Assembly: GCA_013697785.1 (NCBI GenBank)
Contig: JACCWE010000066.1
Coordinates: forward strand, 1 to 51,639
DNA length: 51,639 bases
Source of the DNA: Gemmatimonadaceae bacterium
GTDB taxonomy: Bacteria; Gemmatimonadota; Gemmatimonadetes; Gemmatimonadales; Gemmatimonadaceae
Direction: 5' to 3'
Shown: piece after piece, positions 16,378 to 24,545 of the stretch
Layout: each line of letters begins with the position of its first letter
Numbering within the stretch: the stretch's first letter is position 1
Notes under the pieces: model-generated
Seen by the model: only the letters and a program-made list of their open reading frames with translations
What the model was told of the DNA's origin: nothing
Databases searched by the model: none
Made by a program: the position numbers and the translations under genes

Positions 16378-18264
16378 TCAATTCTGGTCGACGAACTGAC
16401 GGAACCACATCTCGATGCTCAACGCGCCCCACACGCGGCGCCCGAACGCACCCTCGTTGGTGAGCAGCTTCTCGATCTCCTTCGTGTCGAAAATTCCCCG
16501 CTCCTTCGCGCGCGTCGACAGCAGCATGTCGGTCACCATGTCGGCCGTGCGTCCCTTCATCCACAGGTGCAGCGGCACCGGGAATCCCATCTTGTCCTTG
16601 CGATCGATGATCTGATCGGGGACCATGTCGCGCGCGGCGCGCTTGAGCAGATACTTCAGCTCGCCGCCCTTGAACTTCATTTTCGGCGGCATGCTCGTGA
16701 CGAGATCCACGAGGCGGCGATCGAGCAGCGGCACGCGCGACTCGAGGGAGCTCGCCATGCTCGCGCGATCCTCCACGTGCATCAGCGCGGGGAGCGAGGC
16801 GACCATGTCGAAGTGCGTCATCTTGTTGTAGTACGACAGCGTTTCCGAGTGGTTGAACACGGTCTGGAAGCGAGCGAAGGCGGAATCGCTCTCGTAGCCC
16901 GCGCGGAAATCGTCGGTGAAGAGACTGAGCGCGCCCGCGCTTCGATCGACGAGCTTGAAATAGCGGCGGTCCATCGGCTCGAAGAGCCCCGAGCGCCAGA
17001 ACTGCGTGAGCATCGGCTCGTACTGTCGCAGCACCGCGAGATTCGGGATGATCGACTTGAGCGAAACGATGTGCTCCTGTTCCTCGGTCGTCTCGAAGAT
17101 CGCGCCCTTGAGCGCCTGCTCGAGGTACGCGACGAGATAGCGCGTGTAGCCGCCGAAGATTTCGTCGCCGCCCTGGCCGCCGAGCACGACCTTCACGTGC
17201 TGCGATGCGCAGCGCGAGACCATGTATTGCGGGAAGAGGCCGGGGCCTGCCACCGGCTCATCCATGTGGTAGACGAGCTTCTGCAGCACGTCGGCGAAGT
17301 CGTTGGCGTTCGGGATGATCGTGAACATTTCCGCGTTCACCGATTCGGCCACCGCGCGCGCGTACGGACGCTCGTCGAACTGCGGGCCTTCGTCGAACGC
17401 ACCGGTGAAGGTCTTGAAGCGCCCACCTTCGTAGGCGCGCGCTGCGAAGCCCGTCACGATGCTCGAGTCGAGACCGCCGGAGAGATACGCGCCCACGGGA
17501 ACGTCGCTCCGCATCTGGATGCGGATCGAGTCCTCGATGAGGCGGCGCGTCTCGACGAGGAAGTACTCCTCGGTGTGGTACGGATCGATGTGGAATTTCG
17601 GCTCCCAGTAGCGCACGCGTCGCACGTCGCGCGACTTCAGGTCGATCACGTGATAGAAGCCGGGGAGCACCTTGCCGATGTTCTCGAAGAGCGTCTCCTC
17701 ACCGATCACGAACTGGAAGGTGAGGTAGTCGTTGAGCGACGTGCGATTCACGGCCGCGTGCACGCTGCCGTGCGCGAGGATCGCCTTGATCTCCGAGCCG
17801 AAGAGCATTTTCCGTTCATCGGTATAGAAGTACAGCGGCTTGATGCCGAAGTGATCGCGCGCCGCGAGGACTATGCCCTTCGAGCGATCGTGCAGCAGGA
17901 AGGCGAACATGCCGTTGAGCTGTGCGACGCATGCCTCGCCGTACTGGTGGTACATGCGCAGGATCACTTCCGTGTCCGACGTGGTGCGGAAGGTGTGGCC
18001 GAGCTTGATCAGCTGCTCGCGGAGCTCGACGTAGTTGTAGATCTCGCCATTGAAGACGAGCGTGACATCTTCGGCCGTCATCGGCTGGTCGCCGCTCTTG
18101 AGGTCGATGATCGACAGTCGCTTGTGGTAGAAGCCCACCTGACCGCAGATGTACGAGCCTTCGCCGTCGGGGCCGCGGTGCGCGATCGCGTGCGCCATCC
18201 GCGCCAGCACGGGCTGCTCGACCGCCGTGCCATCGAAATGCACGACACCAACTATTCCGCACAT
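16378..18264 (-). CDS. asnB: Glutamine-dependent asparagine synthase / amidotransferase (AsnB family)
   Basis: The 628-residue enzyme has the class II glutaminase start MCGIVG, with Cys2 as nucleophile after Met removal. AHRGPDGEG, KRLSIIDL and NGEIYNY follow in the glutaminase domain (1-210). The synthetase domain has the ATP-pyrophosphatase loop SGGLDSS near residue 260, GGQGGDEIFGGY near 365, and the C-terminal ESRVPLLDRRLVDL block. Free asparagine synthesis is possible. However, AsnB homologues in exopolysaccharide operons, including those linked to exosortase systems, often amidate sugar acids. Here it sits directly after the dehydrogenase that would make such an acid, so a uronamide product is plausible (inference). 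The gap to the upstream deacetylase gene is only 6 bp. Confidence 0.87.
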   Translation of the reverse strand: MCGIVGVVHFDGTAVEQPVLARMAHAIAHRGPDGEGSYICGQVGFYHKRLSIIDLKSGDQPMTAEDVTLVFNGEIYNYVELREQLIKLGHTFRTTSDTEVILRMYHQYGEACVAQLNGMFAFLLHDRSKGIVLAARDHFGIKPLYFYTDERKMLFGSEIKAILAHGSVHAAVNRTSLNDYLTFQFVIGEETLFENIGKVLPGFYHVIDLKSRDVRRVRYWEPKFHIDPYHTEEYFLVETRRLIEDSIRIQMRSDVPVGAYLSGGLDSSIVTGFAARAYEGGRFKTFTGAFDEGPQFDERPYARAVAESVNAEMFTIIPNANDFADVLQKLVYHMDEPVAGPGLFPQYMVSRCASQHVKVVLGGQGGDEIFGGYTRYLVAYLEQALKGAIFETTEEQEHIVSLKSIIPNLAVLRQYEPMLTQFWRSGLFEPMDRRYFKLVDRSAGALSLFTDDFRAGYESDSAFARFQTVFNHSETLSYYNKMTHFDMVASLPALMHVEDRASMASSLESRVPLLDRRLVDLVTSMPPKMKFKGGELKYLLKRAARDMVPDQIIDRKDKMGFPVPLHLWMKGRTADMVTDMLLSTRAKERGIFDTKEIEKLLTNEGAFGRRVWGALSIEMWFRQFVDQN

Positions 18265-18270
18265 TGTCCG

Positions 18271-19272
18271 CTACCTCGCTGCCGAAGGAGCGGCGGAGGC
18301 GGGCGCAGCGTCCGGAACACGGCGCGAGAGGCGCGCACGGGCGCGGATCGCGCTCGCGTGAGCGGACATCGTCACCGGCGTGTGATCTTCGGCGAGAATT
18401 TTGAGCGCCTTCTTGAACAGCTCACGCTTCTTCTTCGACGGCAGATCCATGCCGGGGAAGAACGCGAGCTCGTGCACCTCGTCGCCGCCCATGAGATCGA
18501 GCGGGTGCAGCAGGAAGCTCGGCTCGACGCCTGACATGCGGCACACCGCGAGCGCGCTGCGGAGGTAGCCGAAGGCGAGGGCCTCGGACTTGCGCGCGAG
18601 GAAGAGGAGGTAGCTGAAGTGGAACGGCGCCTTGATGCCGGGAATCGTCGTCACCGGAATCTCGAGAAGCGACTGCCCGTTGCGGAGCGCCCACTCGTAG
18701 GCGCCAGCGGGGCGAAGGCCATCGCGGAAGGTGCCGAACAGCGTTTTCCGCTCCGGCGTCTTCGACATTCCCTTTCCGGCCGTCGCGAAGTAGTACGCGC
18801 GCGCGAGCGGACCGAGATACGTCGGAAGCGTCGAGGCATCGTAGAGATAGTCGCGACCGGCGAGCACCTCGAGGAGTGTCTCGCTCCAGCTATAGCCAGG
18901 TCCGCGAAAGCCGCGCGGACGCTGGCCCGTGACGGCCGCGATCGCATTCTCCGCCTTGATGATCTCGCTGGTGAGCTGCCCGCGCGAATAGAGGTGCAGC
19001 CACGACTCGTGCTCGAACGAGTGGTTCCCCACCTCGTGCCCGCGCGTGATCAGCGACGCCATCGCATCCGCATTGCTCTCGACCGTCGCATCGAAGCCGA
19101 CGACGAAGAAGGTGATGCGCATCCCGACCTCATCGAGCGTGTCGAGCGCCATGGGGAGGAACGTCGGCAGATACGACGGACGCTCCACCCACTTCGCGTC
19201 GCCGCGGATCTTCATGTACGACCAGAGATCGTCGACATCGAGAGAGATGCTGCAGAGCGGACGCTCAGACAT
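18271..19272 (-). CDS. Polysaccharide deacetylase (NodB-fold), motifs intact
   Basis: A 333-residue NodB-homology protein without an evident signal peptide. Motif 1 is SLDVDDLW near residue 9, motif 2 is NHSFEHESW near 81 with both metal His residues, motif 3 is FRGPGYSWS near 121, and LLHPLDLMGG near 265 supplies the late His. It should remove N- or O-acetyl groups from a glycan or lipid-linked intermediate. The ATG at 19272 is preferred because the homologous part begins at once after it; it overlaps the upstream gene by 8 bp. The C-terminus is Ala/Arg-rich and looks disordered. It contrasts with the degenerate deacetylase domain later in the same operon. Confidence 0.85.
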   Translation of the reverse strand: MSERPLCSISLDVDDLWSYMKIRGDAKWVERPSYLPTFLPMALDTLDEVGMRITFFVVGFDATVESNADAMASLITRGHEVGNHSFEHESWLHLYSRGQLTSEIIKAENAIAAVTGQRPRGFRGPGYSWSETLLEVLAGRDYLYDASTLPTYLGPLARAYYFATAGKGMSKTPERKTLFGTFRDGLRPAGAYEWALRNGQSLLEIPVTTIPGIKAPFHFSYLLFLARKSEALAFGYLRSALAVCRMSGVEPSFLLHPLDLMGGDEVHELAFFPGMDLPSKKKRELFKKALKILAEDHTPVTMSAHASAIRARARLSRRVPDAAPASAAPSAAR

Positions 19273-20602
19273 GTGCGCCTGCCGGTTCGCGGCTTTCGAG
19301 AAGTGGCGCGAGCGCAGCAGCCTGGCGATTCGCAAGCCCGACCGTCTCGTTGAGATTGAGCGTGCCGCTCTCGATCTGCGCCGAGTTGACTATGAAGACG
19401 TTCTTGAGCGAAGTGCGCGCAGCAGGGAGCGTGGTCGCGCTGTAGTCGAGCGTCGAGATCGCGAGCACGTCGCGCGCGCGGGCGACACGGAACTCGATCA
19501 CATCGCTGCGCCTGAAGTCCGGGTACATGCGCTCGAGCGCGGCGAGAAAAGTCTCGCGCACCTCGTCGTCGGTGGCTTTCCAGAACGGATCGTCCTGCGC
19601 GAGGTAGCGCGGGAGATAGACGAGGCTGTTGCCGCCGAACTGCTTCTTGTCGACGAGCGTCGTCATCTCGATCACGCCGGTGAACGGCACCCAGCCATCG
19701 GTGATGTTCGTGACGTAGTACGAGGCGAGCGGCTTCTTCGTGAGCAGCGACGCGCAGAGCACGCCCTGGTACACGACGCGGCCGAGCTTCTCGTGCTCGG
19801 CGTGCGACAGCTGCGGCAGCATGCCGCCGATCCGGTTCGCGGGCACTGTGAGGATAACGCGGTCGAAGCGCGCCGTGCTGCCGTCGGCGAAAGTGACCTC
19901 TGCCTCGGCGCCCGAATCCCGGACGTTGGCGACGGGGGAGCCGGTGCGGAGCTCGATCCCCTTCTCATCGAGATACTTCTCGAAGCGCTTGAGCACCGTC
20001 GCGTAGCCGCCGTCGACGTAGCCGAACTGCTCGCGCTTGAGCCCCGAGCGGCGCGCGGCGTACATGCGCGCGATGATCGCCCAGATGAAGGCGGCACTGG
20101 CGATGCGGTAGTTCTCACCGAGCTTGCTCTTGAGGAGTGGGAGCCAGATGCGCTCGAAGGTGCGCTTGCCGCTGAGCTTCCGCAGCCAGTCGGCGACCGG
20201 AATTTTCTCGAGTGGGCGCCAGTCCTTCACGCGCGAGGCGTAGAGGATGGTGCCGGCGAGGCGCATCTTGTCGATGAGATTTAGCGGGGGGAACGCGAGG
20301 AACTCCAGGCTCGTCGACAGCGAATACAAAACGCCGTCGGTGTAGAATCCCGTGCGAGTCACTCCCCAGTGCGGCTCATCGATGCCGAGGTTCCGGAGCA
20401 ACGCGAGGAGATCACGGTCCGATTGCAGGATGACGTGATAGAAGCGATCCCACGTGTACCCGCCGATTTCCTGCGGCGCGGCGAGACCGCCGGCTGCGCG
20501 AGCGCCTTCGAGCACGACCACGTCGTGGCCCTGCTCGCGCATGCGCAAGGCGAGAGTCATCCCGAGCGCGCCTCCACCGACGATACCGATTCGGCTGGGC
20601 AT
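19265..20602 (-). CDS. FAD-dependent amine-oxidase/protoporphyrinogen-oxidase-like enzyme in a glycan operon
   Basis: The 445-residue protein begins with the dinucleotide-binding motif GIVGGGALGMTLALRM, followed by VLEGARAAGGLA, the FAD ribose region of the NAD(P)-binding-8/amino-oxidase superfamily. GGYATVLKRF near residue 205 and the C-terminal NLNETVGLANRQAA FAD block complete the fold. Homologues with this layout in EPS operons are annotated as UDP-galactopyranose-mutase-like or protoporphyrinogen-oxidase-like; the real substrate is not known. It is the first gene of the ten-gene minus-strand operon, and a 311-bp gap before it probably holds the promoter. No membrane segment is evident. 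Confidence 0.78.
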   Translation of the reverse strand: MPSRIGIVGGGALGMTLALRMREQGHDVVVLEGARAAGGLAAPQEIGGYTWDRFYHVILQSDRDLLALLRNLGIDEPHWGVTRTGFYTDGVLYSLSTSLEFLAFPPLNLIDKMRLAGTILYASRVKDWRPLEKIPVADWLRKLSGKRTFERIWLPLLKSKLGENYRIASAAFIWAIIARMYAARRSGLKREQFGYVDGGYATVLKRFEKYLDEKGIELRTGSPVANVRDSGAEAEVTFADGSTARFDRVILTVPANRIGGMLPQLSHAEHEKLGRVVYQGVLCASLLTKKPLASYYVTNITDGWVPFTGVIEMTTLVDKKQFGGNSLVYLPRYLAQDDPFWKATDDEVRETFLAALERMYPDFRRSDVIEFRVARARDVLAISTLDYSATTLPAARTSLKNVFIVNSAQIESGTLNLNETVGLANRQAAALAPLLESREPAGAHV

Positions 20603-20913
20603 TACGACGACATCTGTGCAACGGGAGCAAACATGCAGGCCCGTAATGAGTTGCGTAGTTCACGACGGCTCGTTGCCGGCGTGTCGAGTCAAGCTGAGTC
20701 GGTGCGCGAAAAGCTGCTGCACGCCGCGCCTCGCGCCGTTTCAGGCACGTGACAGGGATCACATGATTCAATCTACGCCAGCATGCCGCAACCCCCGGAA
20801 TGCTACTTTACGACTATGTGGCGTGAATGCACGGAATGTGGTCGTTCGCGGTGATGGAAGAGGCCCGCTACGTGATAGCAGCGTAAATTCCCACCAGCAT
20901 CGGACATCGATTT
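20603..20913. other. Intergenic region upstream of the polysaccharide operon
   Basis: The space between the kinase gene's stop and the first operon gene. It must carry the operon promoter on the minus strand, but I see no hexamer pair good enough to call, no riboswitch fold and no convincing terminator for the kinase gene. Confidence 0.4.
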
Positions 20914-22587
20914 TCAGGGGCAGTCAGGCGCCGATGTCCCGCCGTGGGCGAGGGCCAGATCGCGCTCCGCTTTACATGCGGCGCGATTCTGGGAGAGAGC
21001 TTCGCCGATCTCGCGCTTGAGCGAGCGAATCTGCGAGACGTCCGCGTATTTCTTCGCGAGCGGACCGATCTTGTCCTGCGCATTTCCGAAGCGGACTACC
21101 GCGCCGTCGTACTGTCCCTCGTTCATGCGCTGGCGTCCGACGTTCAGGTCTTCGCGAATCGGCGCGAGGAGATCGTCGAGCTGGTCGGACGAGATCGTGG
21201 GCTTCGAAGGTTCGATGATCGCGGGCTTCGCCGGTGTGCTGTCGACGGCGGGCGTCGCGACTGGCGTGGAGTCGTGTGCTGCCGCGGCGGCAACGCTGTC
21301 CTGCTTCGCGCTGTCGGATGACGGCACCACCGGCGGAGTGGACGTCGATGCGGGAGCGGTGGTCGACGCGACCGTTGCGGGATGCTGCTGCGAATTCCAG
21401 TAGTACCATCCGCCGCCGCCGACGACGAGTAGCGCGACGAGGATACCGAGGATCAGCCCGACCGGGCTGCCGGATCTCTCGATTTCGAGCTCGGGGAGCG
21501 GAAGCTCCTCGTTGCTGCGATCGCGACGGCCGGCGGCGCCGCCGCCCAGGGGACGCGCCTCGGTCTTGGCGGCGTAGTTGAAAGGCTGAAGCTCGACCGT
21601 ACCCGTGCTCGTGAGCGCGGAGTCGGGCATCGTCGCGACGGCCGTGACGAGCTCGCGCCCGAACTGGCTGACGTGTTGATAACGATCGGCCGGATGATTC
21701 GCGAGCGCCTTGTCCATCACCGTCTGCAGCTCGGCGGGCCACTGCACGTCGTTCCGGATCTCGGCCAGCGTGCGCGGCTTCTCGGTGAGGCGCATGATGA
21801 GCGCCTCGCGCGACACGACGGACGGGAAGGGGAGCTGGCCGGTGAGCATGTTGAAGGTCACGAGGCCGAGCGAATAGATGTCGGTGCGCGAGTCGAGCTG
21901 GTCGCCGCCCAGCTGCTCGGGGGACATGTACTCCGGGGTGCCGATCGCGAGCCCCGTCTTGGTGACTTTCTGATCGTCGGCCTCCATCGCCTTCGCGATG
22001 CCGAAGTCGACGACCTTCGCAACATCCTCACCGGCGCGGCCGCGCGCGATCATGATGTTGTCGGGCTTGAGATCCCGGTGGATGATCCCCATGTCATGCG
22101 CCGCCTCGAGGGCGGAGGCGACCTGCTGCCCGATATCGGCCGTGCGCGCGGCGGTGAGGGCGCCGTGGCGCTCGATGATCTTGGTGAGCGGCTCGCCGTC
22201 GACGAACTCCATCGCGAGATAGATCAGTCCTTCGGGAGTTTCTCCGAAGTCATAGATGGCGGCGACGTTCGGGTGCTGGATCTGGCTCGCGTTGGACGCT
22301 TCGCGATTGAAGCGCGAGATGGCGTCCGGGTCGTGCACCATCCCCTGATGCAGGACCTTCACGGCGCTCTTTCGCTTCATCTTCACGTGCTCGGCCAGAT
22401 ACACCTGACCCATCCCGCCTTCGCCGATGCGGCGAATGACGTGATAGCGATCGGCGAGGATGGAGCCGACGAGATCGCTCCCCGGTGGGGCACGAAGCGT
22501 GGAGCCATCGCGCGGACAGAAGCGCTGGTCCATGTCGTACGTGCTACCGCACTGCGGGCAAGTCTTCTGGGGAGCGGTGGTGGACAA
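20914..22587 (-). CDS. Transmembrane Ser/Thr protein kinase with N-terminal zinc ribbon
   Basis: The 557-residue protein opens with a ribbon (C10, C13, C24 and FCPRDG). A Hanks-type kinase domain at about residues 47-310 shows GEGGMG (P-loop), AVKVL with the catalytic Lys, HRDLKPDN (catalytic loop), DFGIAKA and GTPEYMSPEQ. A Pro/Ala-rich linker and one membrane helix (about 377-396) lead to a periplasmic part. That part has a Thr/Ser/Ala-rich stretch and a helical C-terminus with tetratricopeptide-like spacing. It would phosphorylate cytoplasmic proteins on Ser/Thr in response to an external or envelope signal. The start is TTG at 22587. Its proximity to the polysaccharide operon suggests, but does not show, a regulatory link. 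Confidence 0.9.
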   Translation of the reverse strand: MSTTAPQKTCPQCGSTYDMDQRFCPRDGSTLRAPPGSDLVGSILADRYHVIRRIGEGGMGQVYLAEHVKMKRKSAVKVLHQGMVHDPDAISRFNREASNASQIQHPNVAAIYDFGETPEGLIYLAMEFVDGEPLTKIIERHGALTAARTADIGQQVASALEAAHDMGIIHRDLKPDNIMIARGRAGEDVAKVVDFGIAKAMEADDQKVTKTGLAIGTPEYMSPEQLGGDQLDSRTDIYSLGLVTFNMLTGQLPFPSVVSREALIMRLTEKPRTLAEIRNDVQWPAELQTVMDKALANHPADRYQHVSQFGRELVTAVATMPDSALTSTGTVELQPFNYAAKTEARPLGGGAAGRRDRSNEELPLPELEIERSGSPVGLILGILVALLVVGGGGWYYWNSQQHPATVASTTAPASTSTPPVVPSSDSAKQDSVAAAAAHDSTPVATPAVDSTPAKPAIIEPSKPTISSDQLDDLLAPIREDLNVGRQRMNEGQYDGAVVRFGNAQDKIGPLAKKYADVSQIRSLKREIGEALSQNRAACKAERDLALAHGGTSAPDCP

Positions 22588-22649
22588 CTGGCGGTGTGGC
22601 TGGGGGACGGGTACCTGAACGGGGCGCCCGATTGGGTGCCCAGCACAAG

Positions 22650-22678
22650 ATAAGACGAAACGTGATAGTGGGGTGCAA
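22650..22678 (-). promoter_or_regulatory. Candidate sigma-70 promoter for the kinase gene
   Basis: On the minus strand TTGCAC, 17 bases, then TCTTAT, ending about 62 bases before the TTG start of the kinase gene. The -10 match is only partial. It is the best pair in the 22588-22917 gap, which otherwise shows nothing I recognise. Confidence 0.3.
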
Positions 22679-22917
22679 CAGAGCCCGGCGGTAGGAGGCC
22701 CGGGGCGTGACGGCGGGGAGGCGGAACCCGGGTCCGGGTGCTAATCTCTGGCGTGGCCGGGTACCTCTGCTCCGCCAACCGTTTCCCAAGGAAGGCTTGC
22801 GATGCCGGTTTTACAGCTGCGGCGGGGATTCCACCGGCCCTCGAGCGGCCCAAAATCCCACGCTCATCACGACGGTGACGCCCGGAAGCGGCGAGTGTCG
22901 AGCGAGCTACTGAGTCG

Positions 22918-23331
22918 ATGAAGTCGAACCGATCGATGCCGGCGAGCACCATCATTCCGGTGCTTCCATACGCGAACGTCGGCGAGGCAGTGCAGTGGCT
23001 GTGCGCCGCGTTCGGCTTCACGGTCCGCCTCCGCATCGGCGATCATCGCGCGCAGCTGAATGCCGAGGATGGCGCGATCGTGGTGACGAAGAGACAATCC
23101 GGCGACGACGTCGTCCATCCTGCGTGGGTGATGATGCGCGTGAGCGACGTTGATGCACACTACGCGCATGCCCGAGCACACGGGGCTGCGGTTAGTCAGC
23201 CGCCTGCGGATCACCACTACGGTGAGCGGCAGTACGTGGCCGAAGACATCGGCGGACACCAGTGGACGTTCACGCAATCGATTGCGGACGTCGCGCCCGA
23301 GGAGTGGGGAGGGGTGTCGGGAGAGCTTTGA
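22918..23331 (+). CDS. VOC (glyoxalase/bleomycin-resistance) superfamily protein
   Basis: The 137-residue single-domain protein has the paired beta-alpha-beta-beta-beta layout of the vicinal-oxygen-chelate fold. STIIPVLPYANVGEAVQWLC opens the first half and MMRVSDVDAHYAHARAHGA the second; GERQYVAEDIGGHQWTFTQ is the typical C-terminal signature. It lacks features that would say whether it is a dioxygenase, a glyoxalase or a resistance protein. The ATG at 22918 is the longest reasonable start; ATG 22936 is an alternative. It is the last chromosomal gene left of the mobile element, so the uninterrupted chromosome would read VOC gene, tRNA-Cys, VanX fusion. Confidence 0.8.
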   Translation: MKSNRSMPASTIIPVLPYANVGEAVQWLCAAFGFTVRLRIGDHRAQLNAEDGAIVVTKRQSGDDVVHPAWVMMRVSDVDAHYAHARAHGAAVSQPPADHHYGERQYVAEDIGGHQWTFTQSIADVAPEEWGGVSGEL

Positions 23332-23352
23332 GACAGGATGCGAGGCTCGCCA

Positions 23353-23372
23353 CGCTTGAGGAAGCTCAAGCG
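23353..23372 (+). terminator. Hairpin after the VOC gene (no T-tract)
   Basis: CGCTTGAG and CTCAAGCG form a perfect 8-bp stem with a GAAG loop, 21 bp after the VOC stop codon. No T-run follows, so it is at best a weak or Rho-assisted terminator. It overlaps the -35 hexamer of the candidate tRNA promoter. Confidence 0.35.
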
Positions 23373-23384
23373 GAGCCTTAGGTT
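23356..23384 (+). promoter_or_regulatory. Candidate original tRNA-Cys promoter, now stranded at the left junction
   Basis: TTGAGG, 17 bases, TAGGTT, ending 9 bases before the first base of the tRNA 5' half at 23394. This is where the native tRNA promoter should lie before integration. It now drives only a truncated 5' half tRNA. Confidence 0.4.
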
Positions 23385-23390
23385 ACGTGT

Positions 23391-23430
23391 TCTGGCGCGG
23401 TAGCCAAGTGGTAAGGCAGCGGTCTGCAAA
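23391..23430 (+). repeat. attL: 40-bp copy of the tRNA-Cys 5' half
   Basis: Identical to 43662-43701. It covers three bases upstream, the 5' acceptor strand, D arm and anticodon stem and loop through CTGCAAA. Base identity stops at 23431. The following 30 bases show only a T-loop-like TTCGATGCCGG, so no functional tRNA remains here. Confidence 0.92.
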
Positions 23431-23798
23431 TGCCCTTGACGAGTCCGCTTCGATGCCGGGGTGGGGGTTAAGTCGCTTGGAGCGGCAGCTAACAAGATGA
23501 TGCAAGCAAGCACACGCACCTACATGCAGCCAAAGTGTCATAGGAAACGTCATAGCGAGCTCTTGCACGGGATCCCAGGCGAAGGCCCCCGGCTAAGTAC
23601 CCCCCCCTTAACTGAGGAAGCCAGCCGGCTCTGTATTGGGAGACCCATCCGCGCGTGGCGGTCGACTCGAGCCCGCAGATTTTTTTTGCGTTCAGTTTTG
23701 GCCAAATACCTTCGACCCCACCCCCCTTCCCCCCGTCCAGCGAGTCGCCCCCGCTCAGATTTTTTCTGGAAACGGCGCTGGAAAAACCTTCTAAACCC
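23431..23798. other. Left-end non-coding DNA of the element
   Basis: No convincing gene. It holds the left pair of GTCATAG repeats and strongly C-rich pyrimidine tracts around 23600 and 23720-23755. The stretch just after attL contains TTCGATGCCGG, resembling a decayed T arm. Confidence 0.5.
23537..23556 (+). repeat. Left pair of putative integrase arm-type sites
   Basis: Two GTCATAG heptamers in direct orientation with a 12-bp period (23537 and 23549), 107 bp inside attL. The same pair, with the same spacing and orientation, occurs at 43567-43586 near attR. Tyrosine integrases of the lambda type bind such direct repeats with their N-terminal domain. Confidence 0.55.
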
Positions 23799-23832
23799 TT
23801 GACAAACAGAACCTTGACCACTATCTTGTCAA
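23799..23832 (+). promoter_or_regulatory. Strong sigma-70-type promoter with overlapping operator
   Basis: TTGACA at 23799-23804, 17 bases, TATCTT at 23822-23827. An inverted repeat TTGAC-N9-GTCAA (23814-23818 and 23828-23832) encloses the -10 box, so a repressor bound there would block transcription. It points into the small HTH gene and the virion-like genes behind it. Confidence 0.65.
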
Positions 23833-23886
23833 CTGTTGAGCTCGGCAATTAGCAGGCGGACAGAAGATGCGGGAAGGGGCGATGCG

Positions 23887-24078
23887 GTGGACATCAACGT
23901 CGACGGTTTTAGAACGGTAGGACAGCTCGCCAGAGATCTCGGCTTGAGCTACGACGGGAGCTTCTCGCGAGCTCGCCGCGGGCAGTACGGCCCCGCTGTA
24001 AAAATCGGGCACGTCGCGCTCTACAGAGTCGCGACCATCGGCAGCCAGCCACAGAACAAAAGGGCGCGCGCTCGTTAG
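23887..24078 (+). CDS. Small helix-turn-helix-like protein, first gene of the element's left operon
   Basis: A 63-residue protein if read from the GTG at 23887, which has GGAAGGGG about 7 bases upstream; an in-frame TTG at 23836 would overlap the promoter region. FRTVGQLARDLGLSYDGSF has the spacing of an excisionase- or MerR-type HTH, with a following basic stretch and VALYRVATI as a possible wing. It could be the repressor acting on the adjacent operator, or an excisionase. I cannot assign a family with confidence. It is followed after 2 bp by the next gene. Confidence 0.5.
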   Translation: MDINVDGFRTVGQLARDLGLSYDGSFSRARRGQYGPAVKIGHVALYRVATIGSQPQNKRARAR

Positions 24079-24080
24079 TC

Positions 24081-24545
24081 GTGGCCGCCCGTCCGAAACT
24101 TCGCGCGCTTAAGAGATTCTCCGCGGCATACGCGCTTGAGCAGGGCTTCCCTGACTTCCTTTCTCTCGCTGCCTCGCGCATCGGCGACGGCGCCACGGTC
24201 TCGGACGTTGCCCTCGAGCTCCGGCCATTGTTCGCGAATCGCGCGTGGGGTCCGTTTCCGTCGCGGCCGATGGTGGAGTCGCTTCTCAATCGCATGAAGG
24301 ACGATGCCGGGACTGACGCGCTCTCAATCGCGCGCCGCAACCGTCGTCTATCCCGCCGCGTCGCGCACCAGGACGCGCAACGCAACGCTCGCTTCAGCTT
24401 CAGCACGCCCACCGCCCCCACTCCGCCGCCACAAGTCACGATCAACGTTCGCACGTCCGGCGCATCTACCGGCCCGCTTCAACTCACAGCACGTCCCGTC
24501 GTCGCCGGTTTAGCGTCGAAGTCCTCCACCAATGCAACCGTTTAA
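24081..24545 (+). CDS. Hypothetical basic protein of the left operon
   Basis: A 154-residue protein with a GTG start, no membrane segment and no family I recognise. The N-terminal 80 residues are predicted mostly helical (LKRFSAAYALEQGFPDFLSL and VSDVALELRPLF). A basic segment, ARRNRRLSRRVAHQD, follows, then a Pro/Thr-rich tail, which suggests a nucleic-acid-binding protein with a flexible end. Its position just before virion-like genes would suit a small terminase subunit or a scaffold-type protein, but no motif proves it. It overlaps the next gene by 14 bp. Confidence 0.5.
   Translation: MAARPKLRALKRFSAAYALEQGFPDFLSLAASRIGDGATVSDVALELRPLFANRAWGPFPSRPMVESLLNRMKDDAGTDALSIARRNRRLSRRVAHQDAQRNARFSFSTPTAPTPPPQVTINVRTSGASTGPLQLTARPVVAGLASKSSTNATV

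Noticed and set aside
16234-18534. Open frame of 766 residues on the plus strand
   Set aside because: Antisense to the asparagine synthase gene, whose family motifs are unmistakable.
23431-23475. Second tRNA or tRNA 3' half at the left junction
   Set aside because: Only TTCGATGCCGG resembles a T arm; no anticodon 3' strand or acceptor strand can pair, so I do not call a tRNA.
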